Assembly: GCA_021464525.1 (NCBI GenBank)
Contig: JADRCO010000387.1
Location: 1 to 34,970 of the forward strand
DNA length: 34,970 nucleotides
Direction: 5' to 3'
Source of the DNA: Rhizophagus sp. LPA8_4_AMF
Taxonomy: Eukaryota; Glomeromycota; Glomeromycetes; Glomerales; Glomeraceae
Of this stretch, positions 1-18,102 are shown piece after piece; the first letter of the stretch is position 1; every line of letters begins with the position of its first letter. Under the pieces are notes generated by a model. It worked only from the letters and a program-made list of their open reading frames with translations, was not told where the DNA came from and did not search any database. The position numbers and the translations under genes are program-made.

Positions 1-959
1 TATACTACCAACATTTCACAGTATTCCTAAAAAGTTGAAAGGTTATTTCATTGTTAAATAGAATTTTTTCTCATCACATATTATTATATTTTGTACTCAC
101 CCACATGTTTTCGCTTGTATGCTTCGATCAGTACAGGAGTTGCTTTGAAAAGGTTTTTGTATATAATCAACACTCAAAAGATATCTTCAAATTGCTTTAT
201 ATGATACTTCTAGGCTTATATTTTCCAAATTTCTTGCCAAAATTCTTGCAGAAAAGGATTCACCATGCCTTACATATTGGCAGAGTGTATGGGACGCACT
301 TATGATATTTTTTTTTAGGCCTTCTATTCTCTCTAGGATACTCTAAAAACTCATTTTTTCAATTTTTTTTTTTTGTTTTTATAAAAAAAAAATTATTGAC
401 AACAGAATATTCATGAATTTATATAATTCTTTGTTATTATATTTACCATTATTTCATAAACGTAATGAGAACTCGTTATGATTTTTTCATTTTGCGCAAG
501 TTGTCATATTAGAATTTTCTCATGAAATAAAGGGTGTCTGTTAAACGTAGCCACAAATGTAAGAATTATTATAAATTTAAGTGGATTGATTTTTTTAGCG
601 AAGTAGACCATTTTTGTCACGTGACCATTTTTCTCATTTTTTTGTCCCACACTGTATATATAAATATTATGTGAAAATCCTCACGTTCAGCAATTTCGTA
701 ATTTCGTTTAGGTTCTTATTCCTAAAATTCCGATTTGTCCGATAACATTACTCTCTTTATATTAGGATTTGGGAAATCTCGAACATTTTAATTGGATAAT
801 AATTCGCATTGTGACAAACAAACTTCAGTATAAAGTATTGATCGATGGTTTACAATATAAATAATATAAATATAATTGTTTATTATTGATATAAAAAAGT
901 AATTTAATGTCTGTATACTTTCATACTACAGAAACCTGTATTTTTTACTGTTTCTATTT
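1..959. other. gene-free left flank with possible transposon end
   Basis: No intact gene is visible. On the minus strand, about 60-270 reads as a coding-like but stop-interrupted stretch (it starts MVNPFLQEFWQEIWKI and then meets stops), which could be a relic of an unidentified gene. Around 616-625 lies the perfect 10-bp palindrome GTCACGTGAC. At about 641-656 the text GTCCCACACTGTATAT resembles, read on the minus strand, the end of a Tc1/mariner element next to a TA target. No matching left end was found, so this is only a hint. The right part, just before 960, is the 3' flank of the ABC transporter and carries an AATAAA-like signal on the minus strand near 887-892. Confidence 0.4.
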
Positions 960-6892
<5,933 letters not shown>

Positions 6893-9800
6893 TTCCGCTC
6901 AAAATCAACTTTATATATTTCTCAAACCTTAGTAATTTTAAGTACACTCTACACATATTTCATTAATGATCCAATTATTTTGTTTATTTATGTGGCTTCC
7001 CCGTTTGATAAATAATATAAATGGTGGATTCAAAAAAAAATATTAAGCATTGTTAAATAAATCCGCAGTAAAAACCGTTTTTTTTTGAACGAAACCTATA
7101 ATGTTGTGCAAATTTTATTATTAGCAAAGCGTACAACATGGATAATCTCAATCAATTATATCAATTATATTCGTTTTATTTGTTTGTTTTTTCAATTATT
7201 TTCTTTTTAACAATAAAAAAACAATAATCGTGAGAAAATAATATTAATCCCCCTAAACTATTACCAAATTTATTTTCTTTTTTTGATTAATAATTCCTTT
7301 CCTGCTTAGTATAATTCATAAAGAATTTTGGTTACATTCGAATTTCACTGCAAAAGTTTACCCGGTCGATCAACTATGACAGTACTATGACATGATCTGT
7401 AAAAAACATTGATTCGTAGATTTGAATTATTATTATGCCGAAAAAAAAAAAATTTAGAATGTAATAATAATTCGTAGGATATCCCGATGATCCGATTTTG
7501 CATAAATCATAGTAATCAGACTTTTTTTATTGTCTTTCTTTTGAATCTTATTAATATTCCAATTATAGTTGTAAAAAAAAATAAACTTTACGCGTTATAT
7601 CAGTGTCATACCGCATCAAAGTTTACAGAGAAAGAACAAGCAATGTGAGTGTAATAAGTTTCTTTTTTTTTCCGCCCCTTAGATACAGATAAACATATAA
7701 GGTTTTTAATCCTTTAACGAATGAAGGATACAACATATGAATATACTTTATTCAAATTCAATTTTTATATAATTCAAATTAATTGTAAATAAATATTGGT
7801 ACAAATAAGTAACCTGTCAATCGCGGGTGAAGTTTATATTAAAAATGGAAGTTTCAATAAAAAACAATAAAAATATTTATTTTTTACTTAAAAGAAACTT
7901 ATTTGTGCAATAACCTTAAAATCCTGTTGTTGAGGTTGTTGAAGTTTAATCAATAAAACAAATTTAATTTTTGTCACCAAATAAAATGCAGATCATGTGA
8001 CATAATTGTTGTATTACCTGGTAATCAATCGGAATGTTCTATCGTTTTATTTCTTTGCTCAGTGTGAATTAGTTCTTTGCACAAGTTGATTTCGAACGAG
8101 AAGAATCCCGAGGTCGCTTGGGAAGTAAAATAATCACAAGCAATGGCCGATAAATTCGCGGATATATCAGCAATAGGTGACGAATTGAAATTGGATAGAA
8201 AAAAATAGTACGGAATATCCCGGATGACCGGATTATCCGTTATTATTTAGACGTCAATTCGGAAAGGAAACACAAAATGTCGATCATCATTAATATCATT
8301 ATAGGATTTTTTTTAAAGGAATACTAAATAAACTTAAATTAGTTATACGATTTTATGCAATTCACATGAAGAATACGCCAATATTCGATCTTCTCAACAT
8401 AGTGTTACGTTCACCATATTTCCTAAATTATTCCAAGAAGATTACTACATGGATAACAACCAATTAAAATTATTTATTTTGAAATTATCACAAATTTATC
8501 TGCACTTTGTTTCAAATTGGCTTTTAGATGGATTATAATGGTGATTCAGTGTAATCGAATATATTGTAATACAGTGCAAAACTTCTATATTCAAAGTGGC
8601 TTATAGTAATAATGGATGAGATAACTTTAATAGTTTATGGCCTAAGCTTTAAAAGTTATTGGTTGAAAACTTTTTTAAAATAAAATATTTGCGAGATTAA
8701 ATAAGTTTGGTGTAACAAAGTTTTGTAATCATGTATAGATAGATCATGTAAAATGCTCGAATATCCGGTTATCGTCCGGTTTTCAGGTTTCTTTTTTTTT
8801 CAAATTTTCAAATATAAACAGTCTCGCAATTCAAAAATTGAATTTATTAATAACGAATGAATTTACTTATTCAGAAGACAGCTCTGATGATGACATATTG
8901 AGCCACTGGTAATTGCAGAATTTGCTGTAAAAAAAATATAAATCACATCGTTATATATCTAAATTAATGAGATGAGAAAATAAAATTAATATCACATGAT
9001 TTTTAGAATTCTAACATATGATTGGCTAATAATAGTATCCCGTGACGCTTACATGATCTAAAAATTGAGAATTTTAGATTTCAATTTTAAAATTGAGTCG
9101 AAAATTTCTAACTTTTGAGTATAGAATTTAACATAGATTAAAAGATCTTTTAACCTTTCGGTAACACATTTTGATAATTCCTTTCCTATACTTGTTCTCC
9201 CCATATAACTATTCTATTCCAGATTTCAACTTCCTCATCAATTCTAATATCATTATCTTTTCATTTTATTAAAAGTATAAAATCCTTTCAAATAGAAATC
9301 ATCAATCAATTCATTACATTAAGATTCACGTATCCTTCAAGTAATCCATGATATTAATCAGAACGATAATTTATCTATAACAGTAATAACGACAAATCAA
9401 GATATCATCAAAATTTGGCAAATTGAAATATTTGATATATTGTCTTCTCATTTAACTCAATTAGTTGATAAACTTGCTCGAAATATAATGTGTAATGTCT
9501 AAATTTCTATCATAAATAACCATATGAAAATACAGTAATAATAACGCGATACTCCTGATACTTCTAATATCGTTTCTCTCCATGTCAAGTTATAAGATTC
9601 ACCATTATATTATTATAAGTTTATATTCGTATACACTGCAAACTTCATCCATCAGCATCTAGAACAATTCATTTCAATCGTATTTCTTCGTGTATTCTAC
9701 TAATTACTTAAACCTAAACTAAAAATAAGTAGGATTCGAATGGTGGTACAGTATAGTATTGACTATCTGATCGTGATCCCGGTATAATAATGACCATCCT

Positions 9801-10268
9801 GAATTTGGTGCAATGGTAGTGTATGACTTATCATTACCATATTTTCTTGTATTGTAATATCCATATGGGAGTTATCTTGAAGATGACTGTTTGATCAGGT
9901 TATTATACAAGTGGAATGGTTCATAAAGCTTGCTTGACTGAACATCTATTACAGTATGAGTCTCATTTTAGAGTAAATTTTGATCTTGAGAAGATAAAAT
10001 CAATCTTAAATCATGAATTTTGTGTAAATAATTACGGATACAATATATTTTTAGTAAATAAATATCTTTAAACTATCATAATATTTTATTTCTTTATACT
10101 GTATTTTATCTTTACAAATGATGGAATATATGTATATGTTATTTATCATTAAATGCAAAATGAAAGTGAATGAAAATTTGATTAAAACAAATAAATAATA
10201 AATTATATATATACAGTATAATTTAAAACAGTAATTTAAATATTGATTAAAGTAAACTCATGAGACTT
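6893..10268. other. 3.4-kb intergenic region with relics and a recurring motif
   Basis: No intact gene was found between the ABC transporter start and the HECT ligase stop. The right end is 3' flank of the HECT gene; the left end is the transporter promoter, with T and A tracts. A related CCGGAT-rich motif occurs near 7476, 8211 and 8758. A 59-codon open stretch without its own ATG (9323-9502, plus) contains ITTNQDIIKIWQIE, loosely like a WD40 strand. Around 9790-9850 further coding-like text is broken by stops. A tiny frame at 8143-8208 (MADKFADISAIGDELKL...) has no recognised match. I treat all of these as unproven relics. Confidence 0.5.
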
Positions 10269-13200
10269 TTAAGCTAATTCAAATCCTGTATTGGAATTAA
10301 TAGCTATAAAAAAAATTATGAATTTGATATTATGAGTGATATTTTGAATTAAAATAAAAATTTTCTTTTAAAAATAATACCTACCATATTTTAATTTCTC
10401 TTTCATTACAGACTTTTGTATATATGCTGAAAGAAAGAAAAAATTAAATAATAAAAATCAAATTACTAATACAAACAGCTCAAAAAACCGTAACTTACAT
10501 GGAAGTTTTAATAGATTGAAACTAAAACAAAAGAAAAAAGAAAAAAAAAAATTTTTTTTTTTATTATCATCTAAAACAATTAGTTATCTTTAATAAAAAA
10601 TCTTAGTACATACCACGTTGAACTCATTGGTAATCTCCCTTTTAAAGCAGATTTCGAATGTCCAATAGAAGATAATAACGATCTAACAACTAATCTTGAA
10701 CGCGGCTGATTGGTATCAGAATCATCTGAAATCATTTGAATTGTAAACGGTGGTTGAAGATATCTAAATAATAAATATAATATATATATACATATAATAA
10801 ATATTAAAATCGGTCAAATTTTTGATAATACTAAGACCATTTCAAAATAATTCAGTGTTCCTTACTTAAAACCACCGAGAGGAGGCTTTATAAAATAATT
10901 AAAAAAATTAGTTATCATAATTCACAAAAAAAAAAATGACATGAGTTAAATTATGAAAAAAGTACCTTTGAACAACTTGTTACAAATTTAAGAAATGCAC
11001 TTTTGTCTTTCAAATTCATATCTTCTAAGATAGACCAAAAATGCCGTATACTAATATGCTGATCGAAATATCCACCATGATAAACTGTATATTTACGCAA
11101 ATCAGATACTTCTACAGTGTTGTTTCAATAAGTTAATATAATGAAATAAATAGATGAATTATAGAATTGAAAGAAGTAATTACCCCAATCTGCATCTTCC
11201 CCAGAAAGAACACTTGTGTTGTGATTGAAGAAAATAAGATAAATCTAGTTAAACAAATTAAATAATAATAATGATAATCACATACTGTTGTAATTCCGGT
11301 GGTGAAAACATCCTTAGCCAATTTTCTGGTATCATGGATTGAAAACTAACCAAAAAATTGGAATTAACTAACGTTACAAAAATAAACTCAATAACAAATA
11401 CTAATATGTTGAACCAACCCATTAATAAATGCTCGCGTCTGCTCTTTTGCCTGCTGATTCAATTTGTAATCAGCTAGATAATATGAATACTAAATTACAA
11501 TAAGAAAAAAAAAAATGGTATACATCAACAATAATTAACTTGATTCAGAAAATATAATTATTTAAAAACGAACTTGAATTTTATTATCATCAGTAACGCG
11601 CGAACCACCCATAATATCTTTAGAAATAACTTTTCCATTAACTTCCTCATCGATTGTAAAATACAATCCTAAATCTTCAACCTTTCCTATAAGTATAATA
11701 TTAAATTGCAAATTATTAATTATTTCGTCATTTCTAAGTTAAAATATAAAACTGACTACCTTCATATTTTTTTACAATCATTATATTTTTTAATAATTCA
11801 TCATCTAATCCAATTAAATCTTCCAGAAAGACAGTTCTACCGGTCATTTTACTTAGGAAAAATCTGGCAAATTGTACGTCAACTAATATACCTTCTTGTA
11901 TTGCTCTTGCAATCATTTTACCTAAAAATGAATATAACGCAATCTTCGTTGTTGTATTTTGATGATTCGGATAAAGTAATGAATTTTTTGTTACAGCAAA
12001 TAAACCAAAAGATGGATCAAAGGCTACGAAAATGAATTAAAAAAAAAAATTTTTGATATTTAAGTAAATTAAAATGAAAAACTCAAAAAAAAAAATAGGG
12101 AATTTAAAAATTTGATTTAACCTTCAGCGATAAGTTGTGTTATAAATTCCTTAAATGGACCCCCTTGATCCACACCATCTTCCAAAGCACCTAAATATTA
12201 AAAATTAAAAAATCAAAAATTAATTGTAATTAATTATAAACAAAATTATGAAAAATGAATTCTAACCAGTTTCGTTTATGAATTTTACACGAATTCTTCC
12301 CTTTATTTTCGCGTCAATTAATCCGCCCAATTGTTCATATCCATCATCCAGCACATGAGCCCTTCTAACTTTGATCGTAATGCCAGTGGCATCCGAATAA
12401 TTTGGAATACTTTTTTTCAAATAATCTCGAAAAATATCTAATCTTGTTTCAAACGGAATCGTATGGGACAATAAATTAAGAATTTTAATTGATATAGGAT
12501 CATTTTCCCGAATTCTTTCCAAAAACGACATCCCCATTTGATCTTTGCTATTTGATGATGATGATGACTTTTTATTTTTGAAAAGGTCTTTAAGAGATTT
12601 TGGTAAGGATTTCTTTGGATCTTTAATTAATAACCAAATATTTTCTTCTCTTGAAAATGAACGACGTGAATCTTTCAAATGTAATTGAAATAAAACTTTA
12701 CGTGCCGATTCAAATATTGTTGGAGGGCATCCTTCAGGTGATGAATGACTTAATAATGCGAAACAAAATTTGTTAAAGAAAACAGACATTGGAATAACAT
12801 CATTCTCAATTGAAAAAGGAATCTGCTTATCATATAATTCTTCATCATCAATCGTCCTAAATTAATAATTAAAAATTCAGCTGCTATAAATAATTTTAAC
12901 TTTAAACCTATTTTTTGAGAAACTTATAAACTATACTCACGTCAACCATATATTACAACATATACAAAATAACGCTAAGATGCTTATCAAAGGTTCTTTT
13001 TCTGGATCTTTTATTACGGAATCTGACAGGAAAATTTCCATATTTCTTTTAGGTCCCAAACACATTAAAAATTTCCAAAGACAAGGTATAAGGTCTGGTA
13101 AATAAGTTAAATTCATAGTAATGTTTTGGTTTTGATCATCAAGAAGTTTTAAAATTGATAAATAAAGACGACAAACTACTTGGGTTTCGATAGCATAAAT

Positions 13201-14706
13201 TGTAACTTTGCTTGAGACTAAGCTAACTTTTTTATCATTAAAACTATTCTTTCTTCTTGATTTTAATAGACTACTTTGATCTTTAACTACAGACTTAAAA
13301 CTTAAAACATGATTAAATGCTTTAAGTATAAATGATCTTTGCCATAAGCATTCAAGTTGTGTTATAACTAAGTTAAAATATGAATTTGGAATTTTTGAAT
13401 CATTTTTTCCTGAATACCATTTAAATATAGGGTGATATTGACAATGCATATTCAATTGTTTAGATGACACAAAATTTTGACAATATTGAAGTAAAGAAAT
13501 TATAATTTCAATAAAATTAAGAAATTGTTGTGTTGAAGAATTTGATTGTGTTTCACTTATCGATAAAGAAATTAAATCTGATTTCAACATTAATTCAACA
13601 ATATTTCCCATCAAAAATATTGCATTATTCCCTGTTAATCCATTTAAAATTTGTGATAAAGAATCATCGTTATGCATTATCTCAATAATTTTTAAAGGAA
13701 TATTACATTTTTTTAACATATCCAAGCAATTATCATCTAAAGAAGATAATAAACAGGGGACTGACATTATATGAATTATAAACTTGATTAATTTATTCTT
13801 TTCGCTGTAATGTTGTTCTGTAAATGTTTGCAAATTACTTCCTCCAGAATTTGAATCCAATAAAAATAAACAGCATCTTAAACAAGCTGAAATCCATAAA
13901 TTCGTAGAATTTAATTTCTTTTCATCATCTTTTGAAAGTTGTTTCACTTTCATTGCTCTTGATTTTAAATTTAATATGGAATTTACTCTGAGAAACATTC
14001 CTGATCCTATTGACACGTAAAATCCTTTTTGTAATAGGAAATTATGAAATGCAGCTAAATTTTGGCTTAAAAGTGTAGAGATGGAATTTGAATTCGGTAA
14101 ATTTCCTTTTATTATATAAAATTTAGGATCAAGAAAATAAATCAATAGTCTAATTTCTGTTCCGGTAAGATATAATGTTTTGATATTATTTTCGTTTGCA
14201 TATCCAATTATCCTTTCGACGCATTGCCAAAGAATTTTTTTCATTAAATTAAAAGTGAATTTTCCATAATTTTCATTAAACAATAAAAAATGGAAAGGAA
14301 CAACTATTTTACTAGGTTGATCTCCCTTATTAGAAGAATTTTGAGAAGTAGTTGATAATATTAATCTACATAAATGTGAAAATCTGGCATTATCACGTTT
14401 TGGATTAAAAAACGCGAATAATAATTTTGCAAGAAGAAGAATTTCTAAGGAATTTGATGAATTCTCGTTTGAATTATCATTATCAATTGAAAAACCTGAA
14501 TCAATATCCCATAAATTACGTAAATTTTCAAAATTTTGATTTTTTTTAAAATGTTTACGAAAGGTTTTCTGTATAACAATTGCAGATTGTGATAATTTTT
14601 GCTCTTGCTTTTGTTTTATACGTTGTTGCTCTCTTTGTTCCCTTTCTGCTCTAGTATTTTCAACAAAAGCTTGTTTTTTTGCATTTTGTTCGTTAAATGG
14701 AAACAT
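10269..14706 (-). CDS. UBE3B: HECT E3 ubiquitin ligase, UBE3B/UBE3C/Hul5 class
   Basis: Accepts ubiquitin from an E2 as a thioester on its HECT cysteine and passes it to substrates. Exons on minus: 14706-12941, 12856-12267, 12190-12122, 12023-11760, 11686-11574, 11489-11419, 11345-11286, 11212-11184, 11111-10966, 10885-10866, 10763-10614, 10521-10499, 10426-10385, 10303-10269. They sum to 3378 nt, 1125 aa and stop. An N-terminal basic/Gln-rich helix leads into an IQ motif (about residues 42-56, AIVIQKTFRKHF), as in UBE3B/C. The HECT domain starts near residue 750. The text VLDDGYEQLGGL and IRVKFINETG reads closer to UBE3B than UBE3C. The catalytic Cys is C1093 in MSSTCFNLLKLP, its codon split between exons 11 and 12, and 33 residues from the end as expected. 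The C-terminus is GFELA. A 20-nt and a 23-nt microexon lie in the C-lobe. Several donors begin GTT. Divergent from the gene at 16326. Confidence 0.93.
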
Positions 14707-14856
14707 TCCTTTTAAATAATGTTAAACTATACTAATCCGCAGCAAAAATTATCGTTAAAAATTAAAACGGCAAGAAATGACCTTCATAATTATTATTTAT
14801 GTCCTTTATAGATTACAACCGCTTGTGATATCGTACAACCGCTGTTCATTTACTTT

Positions 14857-14877
14857 CTTCCACGTGATTTGTGGAAG
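14857..14877. promoter_or_regulatory. CACGTG box inside a 7-bp perfect inverted repeat
   Basis: CTTCCAC and GTGGAAG form a perfect inverted repeat around the 7-base spacer GTGATTT, about 150 bp upstream of the HECT ligase ATG. The left arm ends in CAC and, with the spacer, creates CACGTG (14861-14866), the core site of bHLH factors such as Cbf1/Pho4/USF. That a factor binds here is inference. Confidence 0.3.
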
Positions 14878-15790
14878 CACTAATATATGCACTATATATT
14901 TGCCACCAGACATCACATTTTTAGACATATAAGATACCCTATTATACAATTTGACTAATATGGTTAAATATTTCATATTTATCTGTTATAGTATTTATTT
15001 TTAACAAACTAAAATTGGAAAATTTAATATTTATAAGTATTTTAAGTCTAGTTATTTTCTATTAGTCTGAATTATTTCTCATTATTATTTGGAAATTTTG
15101 GAATTGCATTATTTTTCAACTAAAATCATTTATAAATTATTAGTTATTAGTACGATAACAATATAAGCATGGCATATTAAAACATCCTGCAAGTTAAATT
15201 CCATAACCCTTTTCCCTTTGAATAGTATGTACATTGTGTAACCATCGTATGGATACCATCCTATGATTTTAATTAAATGCAAGGTTATATTTTTTTTGAT
15301 CAAGAACATTGAGAATTAAATCATCAAAAATATGAAGGTGACTTGCCAAATGTCAACTTTATTAATGTGAAATTTATTATGAATAGTATATATAATATAC
15401 TTAACTAAAAGGATAAAGCTTGCTTAATGATCTAATGTGTATAATTCAATAAATATTATTAGTGAATGCTAGAGTAATAATGAGAATCATATTTATAAGG
15501 GTAGTTATGCTGATCGGCTTAAATCTTTAACAAATGTTTCAAGATCCTAAGGGTGTTGTTTTTAATAAATTAAGTAAATCTCCAGATTATGATCTTGACA
15601 ATTGTATTAAAAATATGCAAATTCATGTAATTGTGAATTTCTTTAATCAGGGATGTCCAAAGTTCTCTGTTTCAATATAAAAAGCATCCGGTAATAACAA
15701 GTAGTCTGAAGATATGGGTCCTACCGAAATTATTTGGAAAAACAGATGGCAGATTTGCAGTGACCATTCTGCGTATGGGTGTTCCCGGAT

Positions 15791-15811
15791 CCCGAGTTTA
15801 TTTTACTCAGG
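15791..15811. repeat. small hairpin, CCCGAGT/ACTCAGG
   Basis: CCCGAGT is followed by the loop TTATTTT and then ACTCAGG, a near-perfect 7-bp stem with one non-Watson-Crick pair. The GC-rich block (CCCGGATCCCGAG) stands out from the AT-rich background. It lies about 25 bp before a CACGTG box. Function unknown; it could be part of a dispersed repeat or a regulatory site. Confidence 0.3.
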
Positions 15812-15833
15812 ATGGGAAATAAAAAAAAAGTAC

Positions 15834-15839
15834 CACGTG
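15834..15839. promoter_or_regulatory. CACGTG box
   Basis: A CACGTG core about 490 bp upstream of the plus-strand coiled-coil gene start. Palindromic bHLH-type site by sequence only; no expression evidence is available. Confidence 0.25.
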
Positions 15840-16325
15840 ACAAATTCGGCCGCATATATCGTATTACCACCATATGCATGAATCGAGTTCCATAAACCTT
15901 TCAATCATAACCCATTCTGCCAAGTTGTTTCTTCCCCATCTTACTTTTCTCCCTTCTTTCTTTTTTCACTCTCAAATCATTGTCTGCTTGTCGAGAATAC
16001 GCGTTAAAACGGTATTTGATAGTACCGTAAATAACCTTTGGTGCCAAATGGTGCAGGAACTTACTGCTTACTGGCACTAATTGTTACTTTCAATTCCTAC
16101 CGACCTTTTTAAGATTATCTGAAGTTTTTTTTTTAAAAAAAAGAAATAAAAAAAACTATTTTTATTTATACTTCAGAAATAATAATAAGGTTACCCATCC
16201 TTCCTAGTTTCTCGCTCTGTCTTATCCAAAGCTGTTTTATTCTCTGTGATCTCTTATTATAGAGTTTAATATTTATTGTTATATAGAGTTATTACAGTTA
16301 TTACGTTATTTCCTTTTGACAAAAA

Positions 16326-18102
16326 ATGGGAATACGTTCTCCTGGTATTTCAATCAAGATTCCTGAGAGTCGCTTTTTTTTCAACCACATGTCAAAGGTA
16401 TGTTTTGCAAATGAGCCAACTTCGAAGTAATGCGTAACTTTTCAGGGGTTTCTTCACATGTATGCCCCTTATACTCCTTGAATTGTTGAACAGTGTTTAT
16501 CATAATAGCATGAAGTAAACTTTCAACTCTCACAATAGAATTCATTCCCTTTGAATTCTTGTAATTTATCCATGATTGTTAATTTATGTTTAGAAACTAA
16601 ACTAAAAGAAACTTCATTAATTAAGGAATCGAATATAAAAATACCGAACTTGCTGCTATCCAGCTCGCCTCCCACAAAAACGGACGAAGCATTCGAGAGA
16701 GAGTTGGATCGTTCGAAAAATGAATTTAATAGATTTAATCAGGATTTAGATGAGATAGCTCATTCAATGGAAAAATTATTCGAGGATGCCCCTGAATGGC
16801 TTGCTAATATTGAGGAAATTAAGCGAGAACAAGGTAGTAAACGTAGTTTTATATATATATATATATATTTATTTATTTTTAATTATTATTTGGCATATTT
16901 TAATTCAATTATTTTGTCAGATTCTGTTGAAGAATCTATATTAGCAACCCAAGAAAAGATTCTGGAAAATGAAAATCATTTGGAAAAGTTAAAATCACTT
17001 CAAAATGAAGTTACGGAGGATATAAACAATGACTTGGAAAAGATTCGGGAACAAATTTTTGATGTTAGTTTTTATTAGAACAAGCTTTTTATATTTATTA
17101 ATTTACTTTAACGGAATATAATAATTATTATTTTAGATTCTTGAAAAGCATCGTTCTGCAAGATCGAACGCATCAAACATTTATAATAGTCAATCTAGAA
17201 CTTCTGAACAACTTGACCTTATGTTACAAGCTATACATGAGTATGCTCGTTTAATTCGAGAAGCAAGTCTCACAATTAAACATTTCGACGATGTTGGATC
17301 TCCATTAAAATATGAATCGCTAGACTTATCGCCGTTTAGACATTACAAGGTATTTGATAATAAAGAAATTTCTAGGATATTTTTTTTTTCGGTTTAAAAA
17401 ACTTCTATACTAACTCCCAAATGATGAAAGGATAGCAGTTCCTACTTTGAAGACCATATCCACCAGGTAAATACTCCAGAGTCAGAATCTCCTATATCAC
17501 GCACGTCACAAACATCACTAGATTCTCCAGAGTTACCAAGCGCCTCTACTACAACCACTCACACTTCAGTGACAACACCAACAAGTTTAGACACCCATTC
17601 TTCTGATTCATCATCTCCACCTCTTAACGATCCACAACCTCCACATTCACCCATACACCCATTTCCAATACACTCATTACCAATATACCCATTACGAAGC
17701 TATCAAATTAAGCATCAAAAACTTTTACTTTTAAGTATGAGGCGTGCGGCAGTTGGATTAAAGTTCTTGCTATATGCAAATCAATTAAACAATTATAAGA
17801 ATGAATGTCCAGACAGTGATTGTGACTTAGATCTAGATTTATTCGACGATACTTCTACTGAAGAAGTAGTAACAACCACTTATAGAGATGTCGATCCTGG
17901 TAAAAGCAGTATATCTAGTACTGGCAGTTGTGACAGTAGTTGTGACGATAACAACAGTGATAGCGGAGGAAGTGATCATGAGAAGAGTAAAGAATGCGCT
18001 CCTGGCAAGATCTGTGTCACTATACACAAAAGGTCACTTATTGTTCACTCATATGATCTGCTGCGATTTGACAAGAGAATGTTGGTAAAACAGCAAGGAT
18101 AA
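16326..18102 (+). CDS. unrecognised coiled-coil protein with Pro/Ser-rich tail
   Basis: I do not recognise this family. Exons: 16326-16397, 16539-16833, 16921-17063, 17137-17349, 17431-18102; 1395 nt, 464 aa and stop. All junctions keep phase. The first exon (MGIRSPGISIKIPESR...) is inferred because it is open, ends in GTATG and joins in frame to 16539; an alternative start is the ATG at 16572, inside the second exon. Residues about 65-230 look like a charged, Glu/Lys-rich coiled coil (e.g. LDRSKNEFNRFNQDLDEIAH). The rest is Ser/Thr-rich, then Pro-rich with repeated HP/IP units near 17640-17695 (PIHPFPIHSLPIYP), then acidic (DSDCDLDLDLFDD), then Ser/Asp/Cys-rich. No membrane segment or enzyme motif is visible. 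The last acceptor is AAAG at 17430. A structural or adaptor role is only a guess. Confidence 0.72.

Larger units (their letters stand above)
14707..16325. other. intergenic region between divergent genes
   Basis: This 1.6-kb stretch separates the starts of the HECT ligase (minus) and the coiled-coil gene (plus), so it should hold both promoters. I see no intact gene. A 48-aa frame at 15534-15680 (starts MFQDPKGVVFNKLSKSPDY) has no recognised family and could be a relic or chance. Two CACGTG boxes (14861-14866 and 15834-15839), a perfect inverted repeat at 14857-14877 and a hairpin at 15791-15811 are listed separately. A pyrimidine-rich tract near 15940-15975 precedes the plus-strand gene. Confidence 0.6.

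Noticed and set aside
51..305. 84-aa plus-strand frame at the left edge
   Set aside because: No ATG-proper context, no domain and no splice continuation; the opposite strand is equally coding-like and broken, so no gene is supported.
8143..8208. 21-aa frame MADKFADISAIGDELKL...
   Set aside because: Too short, no homology I can recall and no in-frame splice continuation that extends it.
11133..11321. 62-aa minus-strand frame inside the HECT gene
   Set aside because: Runs through two HECT exons and an intron in the wrong frame; the spliced HECT reading explains this stretch.
15534..15680. 48-aa frame in the divergent promoter region
   Set aside because: No recognised motif and no flanking exons; kept only as a note in the gap description.
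15874..16080. 68-aa plus-strand frame before the coiled-coil gene
   Set aside because: Low-complexity, pyrimidine-driven sequence in a likely 5' leader; no family resemblance.
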